A stretch of 64,000 nucleotides of DNA from assembly GCA_022825895.1 (NCBI GenBank), contig JAJDVX010000022.1, positions 124,001-188,000 of the forward strand, read 5' to 3'. Shown here in pieces: positions 10,463-22,451 of this stretch. The translations under genes were made by a program, and so were the position numbers. The notes beneath the pieces are model-generated. The model saw nothing but the letters and a program-made list of their open reading frames with translations. It was not told the DNA's origin and searched no databases. The number at the start of each line of letters is the position of its first letter. Positions within the stretch are counted from its first letter, which is position 1. This stretch comes from Chloroflexota bacterium (lineage in GTDB: Bacteria; Chloroflexota; UBA11872).

Positions 10463-11905
10463 CTAGGCCTGCGAGTAGGCGGGCCTGCCGTCGAACGTGC
10501 AGAGGTTTTCGGTCTTGATGAAATCGAGGCCGGCGCCGCCGATGCGACCGAGCAGGGCGACGATCTCGGCATGGTCGACGGCCGCACCGTTGTCGGCCAC
10601 GAATCGGGCTCGCCAGTGGTCCACCAGCAGCCCGCCTGCCATGGTTTGCGGCCAGACGATCGCGCCGCGGTTGCTGATCAACTTCAGGTCGAGACCGTTG
10701 CCCGCAATGGCCTGCAGGCGTTGCGCCAGGTCCGCCGCCGTGCCGTCATTCCAGTCCAGGAAGACGTCCACGCCCACGGTCTGTTTTTCGGGTTTCGTTG
10801 CGCGCTCGCTTGCTCGGATGACCGGCATTGGCCCACCGATCCCAAAGGCCGCGGGACGCAGGGTCCTGGGCATTTCGCCCAGGCGGTCGGCGACGGCCAG
10901 TCCGAACTCGCGTGTTCCCACCTTTGACGCACTGTGAGCGTCGCTGTGGATGTCGTAGGTGTGAACGCCGTCTTCGAGCGTCCTGAGCCAGGCGTTCTGG
11001 ACACGTGCGGCCACCTCGGCCTGGCCGACGTGATCCAGCATGAGGACTGCGGCCGTGAGCAGGCCGGAAGGGTTGGCCAGATTCTGACCGGCCCGGCGCG
11101 GAGCTGATCCGTGTACCGCCTCGAACATCGCGGCGCTGTCGCCGATATTCGCGGCGCCCGCCAGGCCAACCGAACCGGCAATCTGCGCGGCCACGTCGGA
11201 CAGAATGTCGCCGTAGAGGTTGGGCAGCACCACCACGTCGAACATCTCCGGCGTGTCCGCCAGCTTGGCGGCCCCGATGTCAACGATCCAGTATTCGTTC
11301 TCCAGGTCCGGATAGTCGGCCGCCACTTCGTCGAAGACTTCGTGGAAGAGGCCGTCCGACAGCTTCATGATGTTGTCCTTGGCAAACGCAGTGACTTTCT
11401 TGCGACCGTGATGAGTGGCGTATTCGAAGGCGAAACGAATGACGCGCTCGCAGCCCGGACGGGTAATCAGCTTGAGCGACTGCATCACGTCGGCCGTCTG
11501 CCGGTGTTCGATGCCGGCGTACAGGTCTTCCTCGTTCTCGCGAACCAGCACCACGTCCATGTCCGGGTGGTGCTTAGTCTCGACGTAGGGGTGGTAGGTC
11601 ACCGCGGGCCGCACGTTGGCGTAGAGACCCAACGCGATTCGGGTGGCGACATTCAGGCTCTGGTAGCCGCGCCCTTGCGGGGTGGTTATGGGGCCCTTCA
11701 GGAAGACGCGGGTGCGATAGATGGACTCCCAGGCCGCGTCATCGATGCCGGCTGGATTACCGCGCAGGTAGACCTGCTCGCCGATGTCGATGGTCTCGAT
11801 ATCAAGCCGCGCGCCCGCCTTGTCCAGGATCTCCAGCACGATGGGCATGATCTCGGGGCCGATCCCGTCGCCATGCGCGACGGTGATGGGGGTGGCTTGA
11901 TTCAT
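10463..11905 (-). CDS. icd: NADP-dependent isocitrate dehydrogenase (long, Thermus/Rickettsia-like)
   Basis: ITVAHGDGIGPEIMPIVLEIL, LVRENEEDLYAGIEHRQT, LPNLYGDILSDVAAQIAGSVGLAGAANIG, EAVHGSAPRRAGQNLANPSGLL; ~480 aa. Confidence 0.85.
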   Translation of the reverse strand: MNQATPITVAHGDGIGPEIMPIVLEILDKAGARLDIETIDIGEQVYLRGNPAGIDDAAWESIYRTRVFLKGPITTPQGRGYQSLNVATRIALGLYANVRPAVTYHPYVETKHHPDMDVVLVRENEEDLYAGIEHRQTADVMQSLKLITRPGCERVIRFAFEYATHHGRKKVTAFAKDNIMKLSDGLFHEVFDEVAADYPDLENEYWIVDIGAAKLADTPEMFDVVVLPNLYGDILSDVAAQIAGSVGLAGAANIGDSAAMFEAVHGSAPRRAGQNLANPSGLLTAAVLMLDHVGQAEVAARVQNAWLRTLEDGVHTYDIHSDAHSASKVGTREFGLAVADRLGEMPRTLRPAAFGIGGPMPVIRASERATKPEKQTVGVDVFLDWNDGTAADLAQRLQAIAGNGLDLKLISNRGAIVWPQTMAGGLLVDHWRARFVADNGAAVDHAEIVALLGRIGGAGLDFIKTENLCTFDGRPAYSQA

Positions 11906-12473
11906 CAGTTAACTCCAGGCTGAGCGCTGACACGGCGCGTCAGCGTTGAATCGAACGATGCGGCGGACACGTCAGTGGCTACGACGGCGTTCGGGGCGAG
12001 GTGAGAGCGATGGTCGTCAGAGACGCAGGCCGTGGGCCCACGCCGTGGAACGGTGAGCGGCGCGCGAGCCCGGACCCTGGAAGCGTATGGGTAGATGGGT
12101 CGGTGGGCGGGATGCGCGGAAACTCCGGAACGTGTTCCGTCGGCAAGGATACGCAACCTAGGCAGAACGCGGACGCCGCACGCGGGGCCTCGGGGGCATG
12201 ACGACCGCGACGTTCCCAAAACTGGCTCGGTCATTCCTACTCCGAAGTGGCGCTAGATTCGGTCCGGGCCGAGTGGATGCTGCCAGCGGAGGCCCGGAAA
12301 GCGGCGGAACCGCGCCTCGTCGTCCTGGACTTCGAGCTCCTGCGGCCGGTCGAGATCGACGCCGGGACGCGGTCGAACGCCGCGCACCGTCACCAACCGG
12401 AATGGGGGCGGCCCTGGCGGGTCGTGGCGCTTCAACGCGTCATCCGACCTCTTGGGAGTCAAGGCGCTCTCTC

Positions 12474-13049
12474 TCAGGCGAAGCGGAGCGTCGGGTCCAC
12501 GCGGCAATGTCGGATCCACTCGTCAAAGGCCGCCATGAACTCGCGAATCCGCTCCAGTAAGTCATCGTCGATGACGTTGCCGTCGGGGTCTTGTCGCCGG
12601 CGCGAGCGCACCAGCAGCAGTTCGGGGTCGATCATCACGCGCATGCTGTTGTGCAGGGCGATCTGGCGCATGTGCATCTGGGCGCGCACGGTGCCGGAGC
12701 GACCGCCGACGCCCATGATGGCCGCCGGCTTGCCGTCAAGGGTTGAGGGCCGGCCGCGGGAGGCCCAGTCGAAGGCGTTCTTGAGCACGCCGGTGATGGA
12801 GTAGTTGTACTCGGGCACGGCGAACAGCAAGCCGTCGGCGGCCCCGATGGCCTCTTGCAGGGCGGTGACCGGCGCGGGGTTGCCCTGCGCTTCGACATCG
12901 GCGTTGAAAAGCGGGATGTCGTGCAGGGGGAAGGTCGTCATCTCCATGTTCGGCGGGACCACCGTGGCGGCGGCGCGCAGCAGCCCGCTGTTGAACGAGC
13001 CCGCGCGCAGGCTGCCTGAGATGCCCAGGACTTTGATCGCGTCGGCCAC
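12474..13049 (-). CDS. NADPH-dependent FMN reductase family protein
   Basis: VLGISGSLRAGSFNSGLLRAA and LLFAVPEYNYSITGVLKNAFDWASR are the family signatures. Confidence 0.88.
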   Translation of the reverse strand: MADAIKVLGISGSLRAGSFNSGLLRAAATVVPPNMEMTTFPLHDIPLFNADVEAQGNPAPVTALQEAIGAADGLLFAVPEYNYSITGVLKNAFDWASRGRPSTLDGKPAAIMGVGGRSGTVRAQMHMRQIALHNSMRVMIDPELLLVRSRRRQDPDGNVIDDDLLERIREFMAAFDEWIRHCRVDPTLRFA

Positions 13050-13129
13050 CGGCAGGTCTCCTTAGAGCATGAAGCGTGGGCGCCCCGAGGCTCTGGGGCC
13101 TGGGCGCGATGGGGGAAGCTGCTGGCGAG

Positions 13130-14023
13130 CTACGACGCCGGCTCCACCGTTACGCCGTGCAAGTCTTCCAGCGGGCGGATGATGGCGGAGGTGTTCTGGC
13201 CGCCGTAGCCGCGGGCCTGGGCTTCTTTGTAGAGCTCGTTGACGGTGCTGGTGACCGCCAGGCGCACCCCCGTCAGCTTGCCCAGGTCGGCGGCGAGCTG
13301 CTGATCCTTGGCGTGCAGGTCCAGCGCGAACTTGGGGTCGAAGTCGCGGGCCAGAACGCTGTCCTTGACCATGCGCTCGTGGCCGGGGCTGGCGGCGGTG
13401 GCGCTTTGCAGCGTGTCGTACATGGCGGCCGGGTCGATGCCGTACTTGACGGCGGCCACGTACGCCTCGGAGATCACGGCGTTGGTGGCGGCGCCGATCA
13501 GGTTGTTGCAGAGCTTGACCACGCTGCCGCTGCCGGACGCGCCAAAGTGGCGGATGTTCTCGCCGACGGCGTCGAACACGGGTCCGCCCCGCTCGAAGTC
13601 GGCCGCCTCACCGCCGACCATGATGGCCAGCGTGCCGGCCTCCGCGCCCCAGACGCCGCCGCTGATGGGGGCGTCCAGGTAGCCGCAGCCCTTTGATGCC
13701 GCCGCGTCGCTGATGCGCTGCGAGGTGTCGGGACCGTTGGTGCTGAAGTCGATCCAAAGCTGGCCTTCGCTGGCGCCTTCGATGACGCCGTCGTCGCCCA
13801 GAAAGACCTCGTCGCAGACCGGCGGAATGGGCAGGCAGGCGCAGACGACGTCCACGCGGCTGGCCAGGTCGGCCGGGGTGCTGGCGGCCTCGCCGCCGGC
13901 GGCCACAAAGTCGTCGACCTTGCCCCGGCTGCGGTTGTGGACGACGACGTCAAATCCTGCGGCTCGCAGGTTGCGGGCCATCGGGAGGCCCATGGCCCCC
14001 AGGCCGATAAATCCGACTCTCAT
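13130..14023 (-). CDS. NAD(P)-dependent oxidoreductase, 3-hydroxyisobutyrate dehydrogenase family
   Basis: MRVGFIGLGAMGLPMARNLRAAGFDVVVHNRS; GYLDAPISGGVWGAEAGTLAIMVGG; SGSGSVVKLCNNL. Confidence 0.88.
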   Translation of the reverse strand: MRVGFIGLGAMGLPMARNLRAAGFDVVVHNRSRGKVDDFVAAGGEAASTPADLASRVDVVCACLPIPPVCDEVFLGDDGVIEGASEGQLWIDFSTNGPDTSQRISDAAASKGCGYLDAPISGGVWGAEAGTLAIMVGGEAADFERGGPVFDAVGENIRHFGASGSGSVVKLCNNLIGAATNAVISEAYVAAVKYGIDPAAMYDTLQSATAASPGHERMVKDSVLARDFDPKFALDLHAKDQQLAADLGKLTGVRLAVTSTVNELYKEAQARGYGGQNTSAIIRPLEDLHGVTVEPAS

Positions 14024-14090
14024 GGCGTGTGCCTCGTTGTAGTGGTCAGGGCGCCAGCTTGCCACTCTTGACCGGAAGCCGCCTGAGAGG

Positions 14091-15008
14091 TCAGGGCGTC
14101 GGCCGGCCGGTGATCTGGTGGCCGATGCGCGCCATCTCCTCGCCGCCGCTGACGATGCGCGCCCCGACGTTGTGCAACAGGTGACGGATGCGGGCGTCGT
14201 CGTCCATGTTCGGATCGGCCCAGCTGCAGAGAAAGGCCAGCCCCTCCGCTTCGCAAGCGGCCTGGATGGTGTTGCGGGCGTGATCCATCTCCGGGCCGTA
14301 GGGCGGGTCGTGCCAGTCGGGGTTGCCGTGGGAGACGCCCATGTCGCCCGGACCCCATTCGCTGAAGAAGAGGCCGGGGACGGCGGCGATCTCGAAGGCG
14401 CGGTGCATGCCGTGGCGGTCTTCGATCTTGAGGCCGAGGATCAACTCGCCCTCGGGGTTGAGGGGCCAGGGGTCGGCCTTGCGGATGTAGTCCATGGGGT
14501 CCAGGCCCCAGATCTCGGCGGCAACGCCCTGGCCGCCCATGCCGCGGGTGCCTTCGCCCAGGCCCTCGCCGACGCCCAGCCGGGCGTGCGGATACCGGAC
14601 CGCTTCCACAAAGGCGCGCACCGCTTCCGGGGTTCGGGCGTGGCAGAGCACCAGGCCATGCACGCCGGCGGCCAGGATGTGGCGGATCTGCCAGTCGTTG
14701 GCCTGTACGACCTCTTCGGAGAGTCCGTTGACGGGCAGCGTGCAGAGGACGGTGGGCGTGAGGTGGCCGCTGGGAGTGGGACCGGCGTCGCGCAGGCCGC
14801 GCATGAAGTCAACGAGACCGCGGGTATCCAGGCCGTGGTGCTCGAACTCAACGAGGATGAAGTCGGCAAACGTCCCGACCATCTCGCGGCCGCTCTCGTA
14901 GGTCAGGCGCTCGGACATGCCGGTGTAGTACAGCGGTTCGCCGGATTCGTAGAGCTCGATGCAGCGGTTGATGCGGGGCGATGACCGCTCCTGCGTACCC
15001 TCGGTCAT
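14091..15008 (-). CDS. HpcH/HpaI aldolase/citrate lyase family protein
   Basis: FADFILVEFEHHGLD, HILAAGVHGLVLCHARTPEAVRAFVEAVRYP, GLKIEDRHGMHRAFEIAAVPGLFFSEWGPGDMGVS. Confidence 0.85.
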   Translation of the reverse strand: MTEGTQERSSPRINRCIELYESGEPLYYTGMSERLTYESGREMVGTFADFILVEFEHHGLDTRGLVDFMRGLRDAGPTPSGHLTPTVLCTLPVNGLSEEVVQANDWQIRHILAAGVHGLVLCHARTPEAVRAFVEAVRYPHARLGVGEGLGEGTRGMGGQGVAAEIWGLDPMDYIRKADPWPLNPEGELILGLKIEDRHGMHRAFEIAAVPGLFFSEWGPGDMGVSHGNPDWHDPPYGPEMDHARNTIQAACEAEGLAFLCSWADPNMDDDARIRHLLHNVGARIVSGGEEMARIGHQITGRPTP

Positions 15009-15079
15009 TGAAGTCGGCAGTTCATTCAGCTGTTTCTCCCTGTCGATTAAGACTGGCTCGCAGCCGGTGTCAAAGAAGT

Positions 15080-16210
15080 CTAGCTCTCGCCATCCTCTTC
15101 ATCCTCGTCGGTGGCTGACTCCGGAGTCAAGGAGAAGTACCTTCGGTCCTCATCTGGTTGTAGTCCGGTGCCCAGTTTAGGGTCGTAGACAACGATCGGA
15201 TCAGTGTCGCTATCAACTTCAAGGAGAACCCAGCCCTCAAACGATCCGCCCTGGAACAACGTCACCTCCAGTCTCTCTCCGGGCAGTTCAAGAAAGGGAC
15301 TGGCGGCGGCGCCCTTGGTCAAGTCTGAACCACTGGCCTGACTGCCGGTAGTACCGGCAATCAGCGTAGATACGGATTCCACGAAGCCATCGGCAGAGAA
15401 CTGGGTCGACGAGATCGAGGCCGGAGAGTTGCCGCTGGCAGTATTTGTAACCTTAACTTTGAACAGGAAGAAGGTCATCCCATCTCGAGGATCGGGGTTG
15501 AGAAAACTGGTCGAGCTGAGTAAATCTTCGGCCTCCGCGTTAAGATAAGCTTCGGCAATCTCGATTTGAAACGCTGACGTGACCGCGGACTCACCAAGTT
15601 CGACCGGCGAGTCGATTTCGGTACCGTTCGTGGTTGCCCTCTTCACTTCGGATCGGTCCCTTGAAATGTCTACGCCGCTTTCCAACTCGAAGTACAGAAA
15701 GCTCGCATCGCGAGCAAGGATCGAGGCTGACTCACGGACAGCAAGCACAAAGTCGTCGTCATCCTCGTGAACGTCTTTGAAGGTAAGCCAACCGTTGCGG
15801 ACTTCATCCTCGCCGTATCCGTCTCCAAATACCGGGGAAGGGCCGTCGTCGCTGGTGGTGTCAGTCGAAGCTAGATATAAAGAGTGTTGCGATCCAGCCA
15901 AGCAGAATTTCAGGCTGTCGAGATCACCTGGCTCGTCATCTTCAGAGCCAGAGAACTCGACTTCGACGCGTACATACACAATGTCGGATGTCTGAGAAAA
16001 ATCAACGATACTCAGATCCCAATCCGCGTATGTGGACACTTCGCCAAACTCGACGGGATTCTGCCGGGTGGCACCATCGTTGGATGAACTTATGCTCGTC
16101 ACTCGACGAACATGTGGTGGATTCGAGCAGGACTGGTCTGGAATACATGCTGTCAGCATGGCTGCCAACACAGCCAATATGGCGAGCATTCTGAGTGATT
16201 TGAGAATCAA
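15080..16210 (-). CDS. putative lipoprotein of unknown function
   Basis: MILKSLRMLAILAVLAAMLTACIP signal with LTAC lipobox; region visibly less GC-rich than neighbours. Confidence 0.65.
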   Translation of the reverse strand: MILKSLRMLAILAVLAAMLTACIPDQSCSNPPHVRRVTSISSSNDGATRQNPVEFGEVSTYADWDLSIVDFSQTSDIVYVRVEVEFSGSEDDEPGDLDSLKFCLAGSQHSLYLASTDTTSDDGPSPVFGDGYGEDEVRNGWLTFKDVHEDDDDFVLAVRESASILARDASFLYFELESGVDISRDRSEVKRATTNGTEIDSPVELGESAVTSAFQIEIAEAYLNAEAEDLLSSTSFLNPDPRDGMTFFLFKVKVTNTASGNSPASISSTQFSADGFVESVSTLIAGTTGSQASGSDLTKGAAASPFLELPGERLEVTLFQGGSFEGWVLLEVDSDTDPIVVYDPKLGTGLQPDEDRRYFSLTPESATDEDEEDGES

Positions 16211-16398
16211 CGTATCAATCTCCCTCTTTACTGCGGTAAACGACTTGATCTCCAGTTAGGTCTAAAGATCGGTGCGGTTCCCGCACCTCAACGGTGCGAT
16301 CAAATGACGACCTAGCCTCAAGGTGTGCAGAACATCGCGATGTTCTTACGCGGCTGAGTCTGAATGGCTGGGAAGCTATCACACCCAACACGCTAACT

Positions 16399-17280
16399 TC
16401 AGGGCCTCGGAAATTCCTCGCGAGCGGCAAGCAGCGCGCGAGCGGCGCGTACCACGATGCCCGCCATGTCCGCACAGTTTGCCCGGTATTCGTCGGTGCC
16501 GAAGATGTTCGGCCAGTCGGGGCGGTAGACCAGGTCGCTGACGGTGAGGATCAAGCCCAGGTCGGCGCCGCGGAACTCGGTGACGATCATCAGCGCAGAG
16601 GCTTCCATGTCAACGCTGAGGACGCCCTGTTCGCCGTAATGCCGGACCTTGCCCGTGAACTCGCGGTACGGAGCGTCCGTGCTCCAGACGCGGCCGGCAT
16701 GCGATGCGTGGTCGCTGTTCCTGGCGGCCTCGATCAGCGCGCGGGAAGCCGGCCCGTCGGCGCGGGCCGGGTGGTCGGGCGGTCGGTAGTGATACGAGGC
16801 GCCCTCTTCGCGCAGGCCGCTGGTGGCGATGACGTAGTCGCCGACCTTGATCCCCGGCCTCAGGGCACCGGTGGCGCCGGCGATCAGGAAAGTGCGTGCG
16901 CCGAGCGCCATCAGCTCTTCCAGGGTCATGACCGAGCGCGCCCCGCCGACGGGTATGCGAGCTACGCCGATTGGGTGGCCGTCCAGTTCTCCAATGCGCA
17001 GGCCGGGGCGCAGGGAATCGGCTTCAACGGCCGCGCCTTGCGAACGATCGATGGTCTTGGGGCCTTGCAGGCCAAGGCGAACGTCGGACTCGGCGGCGCC
17101 CACGGCCTCGGCCAGGGGCTCGACCATGAGGTTGATGAACCCGCCGATGACGAGCGAGGGGCAGTTCTCGTTGGGATCGCGGCCGCGGCGCTCGGCGTAC
17201 TCGCGGACATGCGATTCCGGGTCGATGACCGGCGTGGCATCGCCGTGCGCGTTGAGCCAGTCGGGTGGTGACGAGGGCAT
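16399..17280 (-). CDS. nucleoside phosphorylase family protein (uridine phosphorylase/AMP nucleosidase-like)
   Basis: IGVARIPVGGARSVMTLEELMALGARTFLIAGATGALRPGIKVGDYVIATS; VLSVDMEASALMIVTEFRG. Confidence 0.82.
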   Translation of the reverse strand: MPSSPPDWLNAHGDATPVIDPESHVREYAERRGRDPNENCPSLVIGGFINLMVEPLAEAVGAAESDVRLGLQGPKTIDRSQGAAVEADSLRPGLRIGELDGHPIGVARIPVGGARSVMTLEELMALGARTFLIAGATGALRPGIKVGDYVIATSGLREEGASYHYRPPDHPARADGPASRALIEAARNSDHASHAGRVWSTDAPYREFTGKVRHYGEQGVLSVDMEASALMIVTEFRGADLGLILTVSDLVYRPDWPNIFGTDEYRANCADMAGIVVRAARALLAAREEFPRP

Positions 17281-17503
17281 CGGAGTGGCGCGCCGGGGGC
17301 CTGGCCTCGCCAGGCCCCTGCGAACGCCTATCTAGAGACCCTTGCGTAATCCGATGGACAGGTGTGCGGTGTCAATCCCCTCGTGAAGCCGCCGTTCTTC
17401 CCCTCTCCAAGGGGAGAGGCAGATTCGGGCGTCTTCGGCCGAAATCGGTGAGGGGTCTTCCGGGCACCCAACCCTGGGTAACGCAAAGGACTCCACCTGG
17501 CGA

Positions 17504-19672
<2,169 letters not shown>

Positions 19673-20188
19673 TCAAGGTATTTCCGCAGCATTCTAATCG
19701 CGGCGAAGCTGCCGAGGTCCCACGCGCGCAGGGAGACGGGCTGGAGAGCCGCCGCGTCCACGGATCAATCTCCCGCTGACGACGATGACGGCAGCATGTT
19801 CGCCGTCCCGCCCGATGCCGAGCCCATTACCAGCGAGGACGTGTACCAGGCGATGTGCGACCGCCCTTAGCCCCGGATCGAGTCCGGGGCAGGTTCTAGC
19901 CATTTTCTATCCACAGGAGAGCGAAGCCGGGCCGCCCCACGGACCCCGTCGTGACGATCGGGGCAGGCTCGTTGAACGACGTCGCCAAGGTCGTCTCATA
20001 CCGACTCGGTGGGTTTACCTACTGAACTGGACAGCCCACTGATTTACGGTCCGAATGGTGCGTGTCGTCTCGATCACCTGGCCAGCGTTGGCCCTATAGG
20101 ATGGGCGTTTCCGCGCGGATCGGCGCACATGCGCAAGCCGGCCACACGGGCCGCGTCGGTCCTGACCGAGAGTTCGCGGAATAGGAGC

Positions 20189-20560
20189 ATGCAGATGGCG
20201 AACAGCGTGGTGCATTGGGAAATCAACGCCAAGGACGGGCCGGCAATGCAGAAGTTCTACGGCGATCTCTTCGATTGGGAGATCAGCGTCGCCAACCCCA
20301 TGGGCTACGGAGTGGTCAGCGCGCCCAGCGAGGGTCCGGGCATTGGCGGCGGCATCATGGGCATGGGGGATGTCGAGCCGCCGACCAGGGTCACGTTCTA
20401 CGTGGGCGTGGACAACGTGACCGAATATCTGGAGAAGGCCGCGAGCATGGGCGGCAGCGTGATCATGCCGGAGATGGAAGTGATGGACGACGTGGTCATC
20501 GGGATCTTCGCCGACCCCGAGGGCCAGGTGATCGGCTTGGTGAAGAACGTCCCGATGTAG
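20189..20560 (+). CDS. VOC (glyoxalase/bleomycin resistance) family protein
   Basis: VVHWEINAKDGPAMQKFYGDLFDWEI...IGIFADPEGQVIGLVKN; AGGAG at ~20183 upstream of the start. Confidence 0.85.
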   Translation: MQMANSVVHWEINAKDGPAMQKFYGDLFDWEISVANPMGYGVVSAPSEGPGIGGGIMGMGDVEPPTRVTFYVGVDNVTEYLEKAASMGGSVIMPEMEVMDDVVIGIFADPEGQVIGLVKNVPM

Positions 20561-20706
20561 GACGCCGCGACTTGACTCCCTTCAAAAAAGAGTAGGGGCG
20601 GTTAGCGGACTACCCACGCGGAAGCAATGGTGTCGTAGCCGCTGGCCGCCACCAGCGGCTGGAGCGGATTGACGACGCGGTGGATTGAGAGCGACTCCGC
20701 ACGTGG

Positions 20707-20728
20707 CCCAGGCTGCGCGCAGCCTGGG
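20707..20728. repeat. perfect 22-nt palindrome CCCAGGCTGCG/CGCAGCCTGGG (copy A)
   Basis: Read directly; near-identical copy at 21138-21159 and half copy at 20811-20827. Confidence 0.85.
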
Positions 20729-20846
20729 ATCCGCGGCGCACCCACGCTCGGCAGCCCCACCCGGCCGCAACAGAAACTCGCAATGAACGCCGAACCGCCG
20801 GCCGTTCAGCCATGTGGCCCAGGCTGCCCACCCTGACCCGATTTCC

Positions 20847-21098
20847 TTACGACGTGATAGGCACCGGGACCGCGTGCACTGAGACCTCGACCGAATCACC
20901 AGCCGCATCGGTCGAAGGGAACGGCTGCGGAAGCGGAAGACCCTGTCGAAGCATCCCGTCGAAGTGGAATGCCAGGGCTTCGGCCATGTTGTAACGGCAC
21001 TCATCCTCCGTTGCTCCGGTGGCAACGCAGCCATCGACATCAGGGGAGTACGCCGAGAAGTTCCGCGGCCCCCGTTCAATCTCAATTCGGTAGCGCAT
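20847..21098 (-). CDS. HicB-like antitoxin family protein (orphan)
   Basis: MRYRIEIERGPRNFSAYSPDVDGCVATGATEDECRYNMAEALAFHFDGM has the HicB_lk pattern; no HicA-like ORF adjacent. Confidence 0.75.
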   Translation of the reverse strand: MRYRIEIERGPRNFSAYSPDVDGCVATGATEDECRYNMAEALAFHFDGMLRQGLPLPQPFPSTDAAGDSVEVSVHAVPVPITS

Positions 21099-21137
21099 GT
21101 CGGTTCCCTTAGAGGCCAGCCTGATGCTGCCATGTGG

Positions 21138-21159
21138 CCCAGGCTGCGTGCAGCCTGGG
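21138..21159. repeat. 22-nt palindrome CCCAGGCTGC-GT-GCAGCCTGGG (copy B)
   Basis: Read directly; shares TGTGGCCCAGGCTGC with 20811-20827 and the core with 20707-20728. Confidence 0.85.
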
Positions 21160-21213
21160 ACCGTCCGAGCGGCTACCGTAGGCAGACACACCCTCCCGTA
21201 GCGAGAACGTGCC

Positions 21214-22059
21214 ATGAGCGCCGATCCTCCGGCCGGTCAGCCTGCCTGGGCTGAACTTGGCACGGGCGAACGCATCCGCAGCCTCGAGGTGGAGGGCTAC
21301 GTCGTCCTGCCTGGCACGCTGGATGCCGAAACCGTCGCCCGGCTCAAGGCACAGGCCGCCGCGTGGGACCCGACGCCGGTGCATTACAGCCCGAATCAAC
21401 GCACGCAGTCGGACGTGCAGTTTGCTGGCGGCGCGGTGACGGAACTCATCGTGCATCCGCCGGTAATCGACTTCCTTCGGGCGGCGCTGGGGCCGGACCT
21501 GGTGTTCATGCACGCGCACTACGCCATCTCGGCGCCGGGGCATCCGGGTATGAACCTGCATACCGACTCGCATCCCTACGGGACCAGCGACTGGGGCTAC
21601 GCCTTCAGCGCGCCGCGGCAGGTCCGGGTGCTGTATTACCTGGACGACCTGACGACGGACGTGGCGCCACTGCGCGTGGTCCCGCGGTCGCACCTGTCCA
21701 TGCACCCGGACGCGAATCCTTACAAGCGCTATCCCTCGCATCCGGATGAGGTCGTCATCACCGCGCCCGCTGGCACGGCGGTGGTGATCAACCTGGCGCT
21801 CTTCCACGCCAACGGCCCGAACACCGGCAGCCGGGCGCGAGAAATGATCGCGCTGTCCTACCGCCCGGCCTGGTGCGGACCGACCGTCCAGGACCTGGAA
21901 CCGTGGCCGGACGAAGTCCTGGCGAGTCTCCCGCCCGCTGTCCTCAAGCTCTGCGGCGACCGCAACCAGCGCGACACCCACGACCAGCCCGGCATGCCGC
22001 CCATCGATCCCCGAACCAACGCCCCCGGCATCAGCCCCCGCCGCTGGGAAAGCGCCTAA
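21214..22059 (+). CDS. phytanoyl-CoA dioxygenase (PhyH) family protein
   Basis: VEGYVVLPGTLDAETVARLKAQA, NLHTDSHPYG (HxD), YLDDLTTDVAPLRVVPRSH, NLALFHANGPNTGSRAR. Confidence 0.88.
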   Translation: MSADPPAGQPAWAELGTGERIRSLEVEGYVVLPGTLDAETVARLKAQAAAWDPTPVHYSPNQRTQSDVQFAGGAVTELIVHPPVIDFLRAALGPDLVFMHAHYAISAPGHPGMNLHTDSHPYGTSDWGYAFSAPRQVRVLYYLDDLTTDVAPLRVVPRSHLSMHPDANPYKRYPSHPDEVVITAPAGTAVVINLALFHANGPNTGSRAREMIALSYRPAWCGPTVQDLEPWPDEVLASLPPAVLKLCGDRNQRDTHDQPGMPPIDPRTNAPGISPRRWESA

Positions 22060-22435
22060 ACCCGAACCGTCCGCCCGCTCTCAGCCGACTCATAGGCCGC
22101 ATGCACCACCCGCAATGCCGCCAGGGCTTCGAAGCCGGTAATCGGCGCCGGCTCGCCCAGGCAGGCGCGCAGCGTGCGCTCGATCCACGGGGTGTAGTTG
22201 GCGAAATCCGGGCCGCTGTAGGCGATGCGGCGGTTCGGGACGCCGCCCGGGTCCGGCGACGTGGAATGCCACTCCAGCAGGTGCCGGTCGGAGGCTCCGA
22301 ATCGCAGCCAGCCGTTGGAACCCCAGAGACTCAGGTCCAACTGGTAGGGCTTGTCCAGCAGGTAGCCGGACACCAGCGAGCCGTAGGCGCCGTTGGCGAA
22401 CCGCAGGTTCACCAGCGCCAGGTCCTCCACGTCGA
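22020..22435. repeat. direct repeat copy 1 (~416 bp) flanking an accessory island
   Basis: Aligns without gaps to 24454-24869 at constant offset 2434; about 29 mismatches by hand count. Confidence 0.9.
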
Positions 22436-22451
22436 AGACCACACCTAACAT
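22056..22451 (-). pseudogene. truncated Gfo/Idh/MocA oxidoreductase C-terminal fragment
   Basis: DVEDLALVNLRFANGAYGSLVSGYLLDKPYQLDLSLWGS... nearly identical to the C-terminus of 24490-25518 but lacks the N-terminal NAD-binding domain. Confidence 0.85.

Noticed and set aside
12240-12470. Possible small gene upstream of the FMN reductase
   Set aside because: Several overlapping frames are open but none shows a recognisable motif or convincing start.
17400-17420. CCCCTCTCCAAGGGGAGAG hairpin before katG
   Set aside because: Likely a common intergenic REP or terminator; a single copy seen here, not enough to say more.
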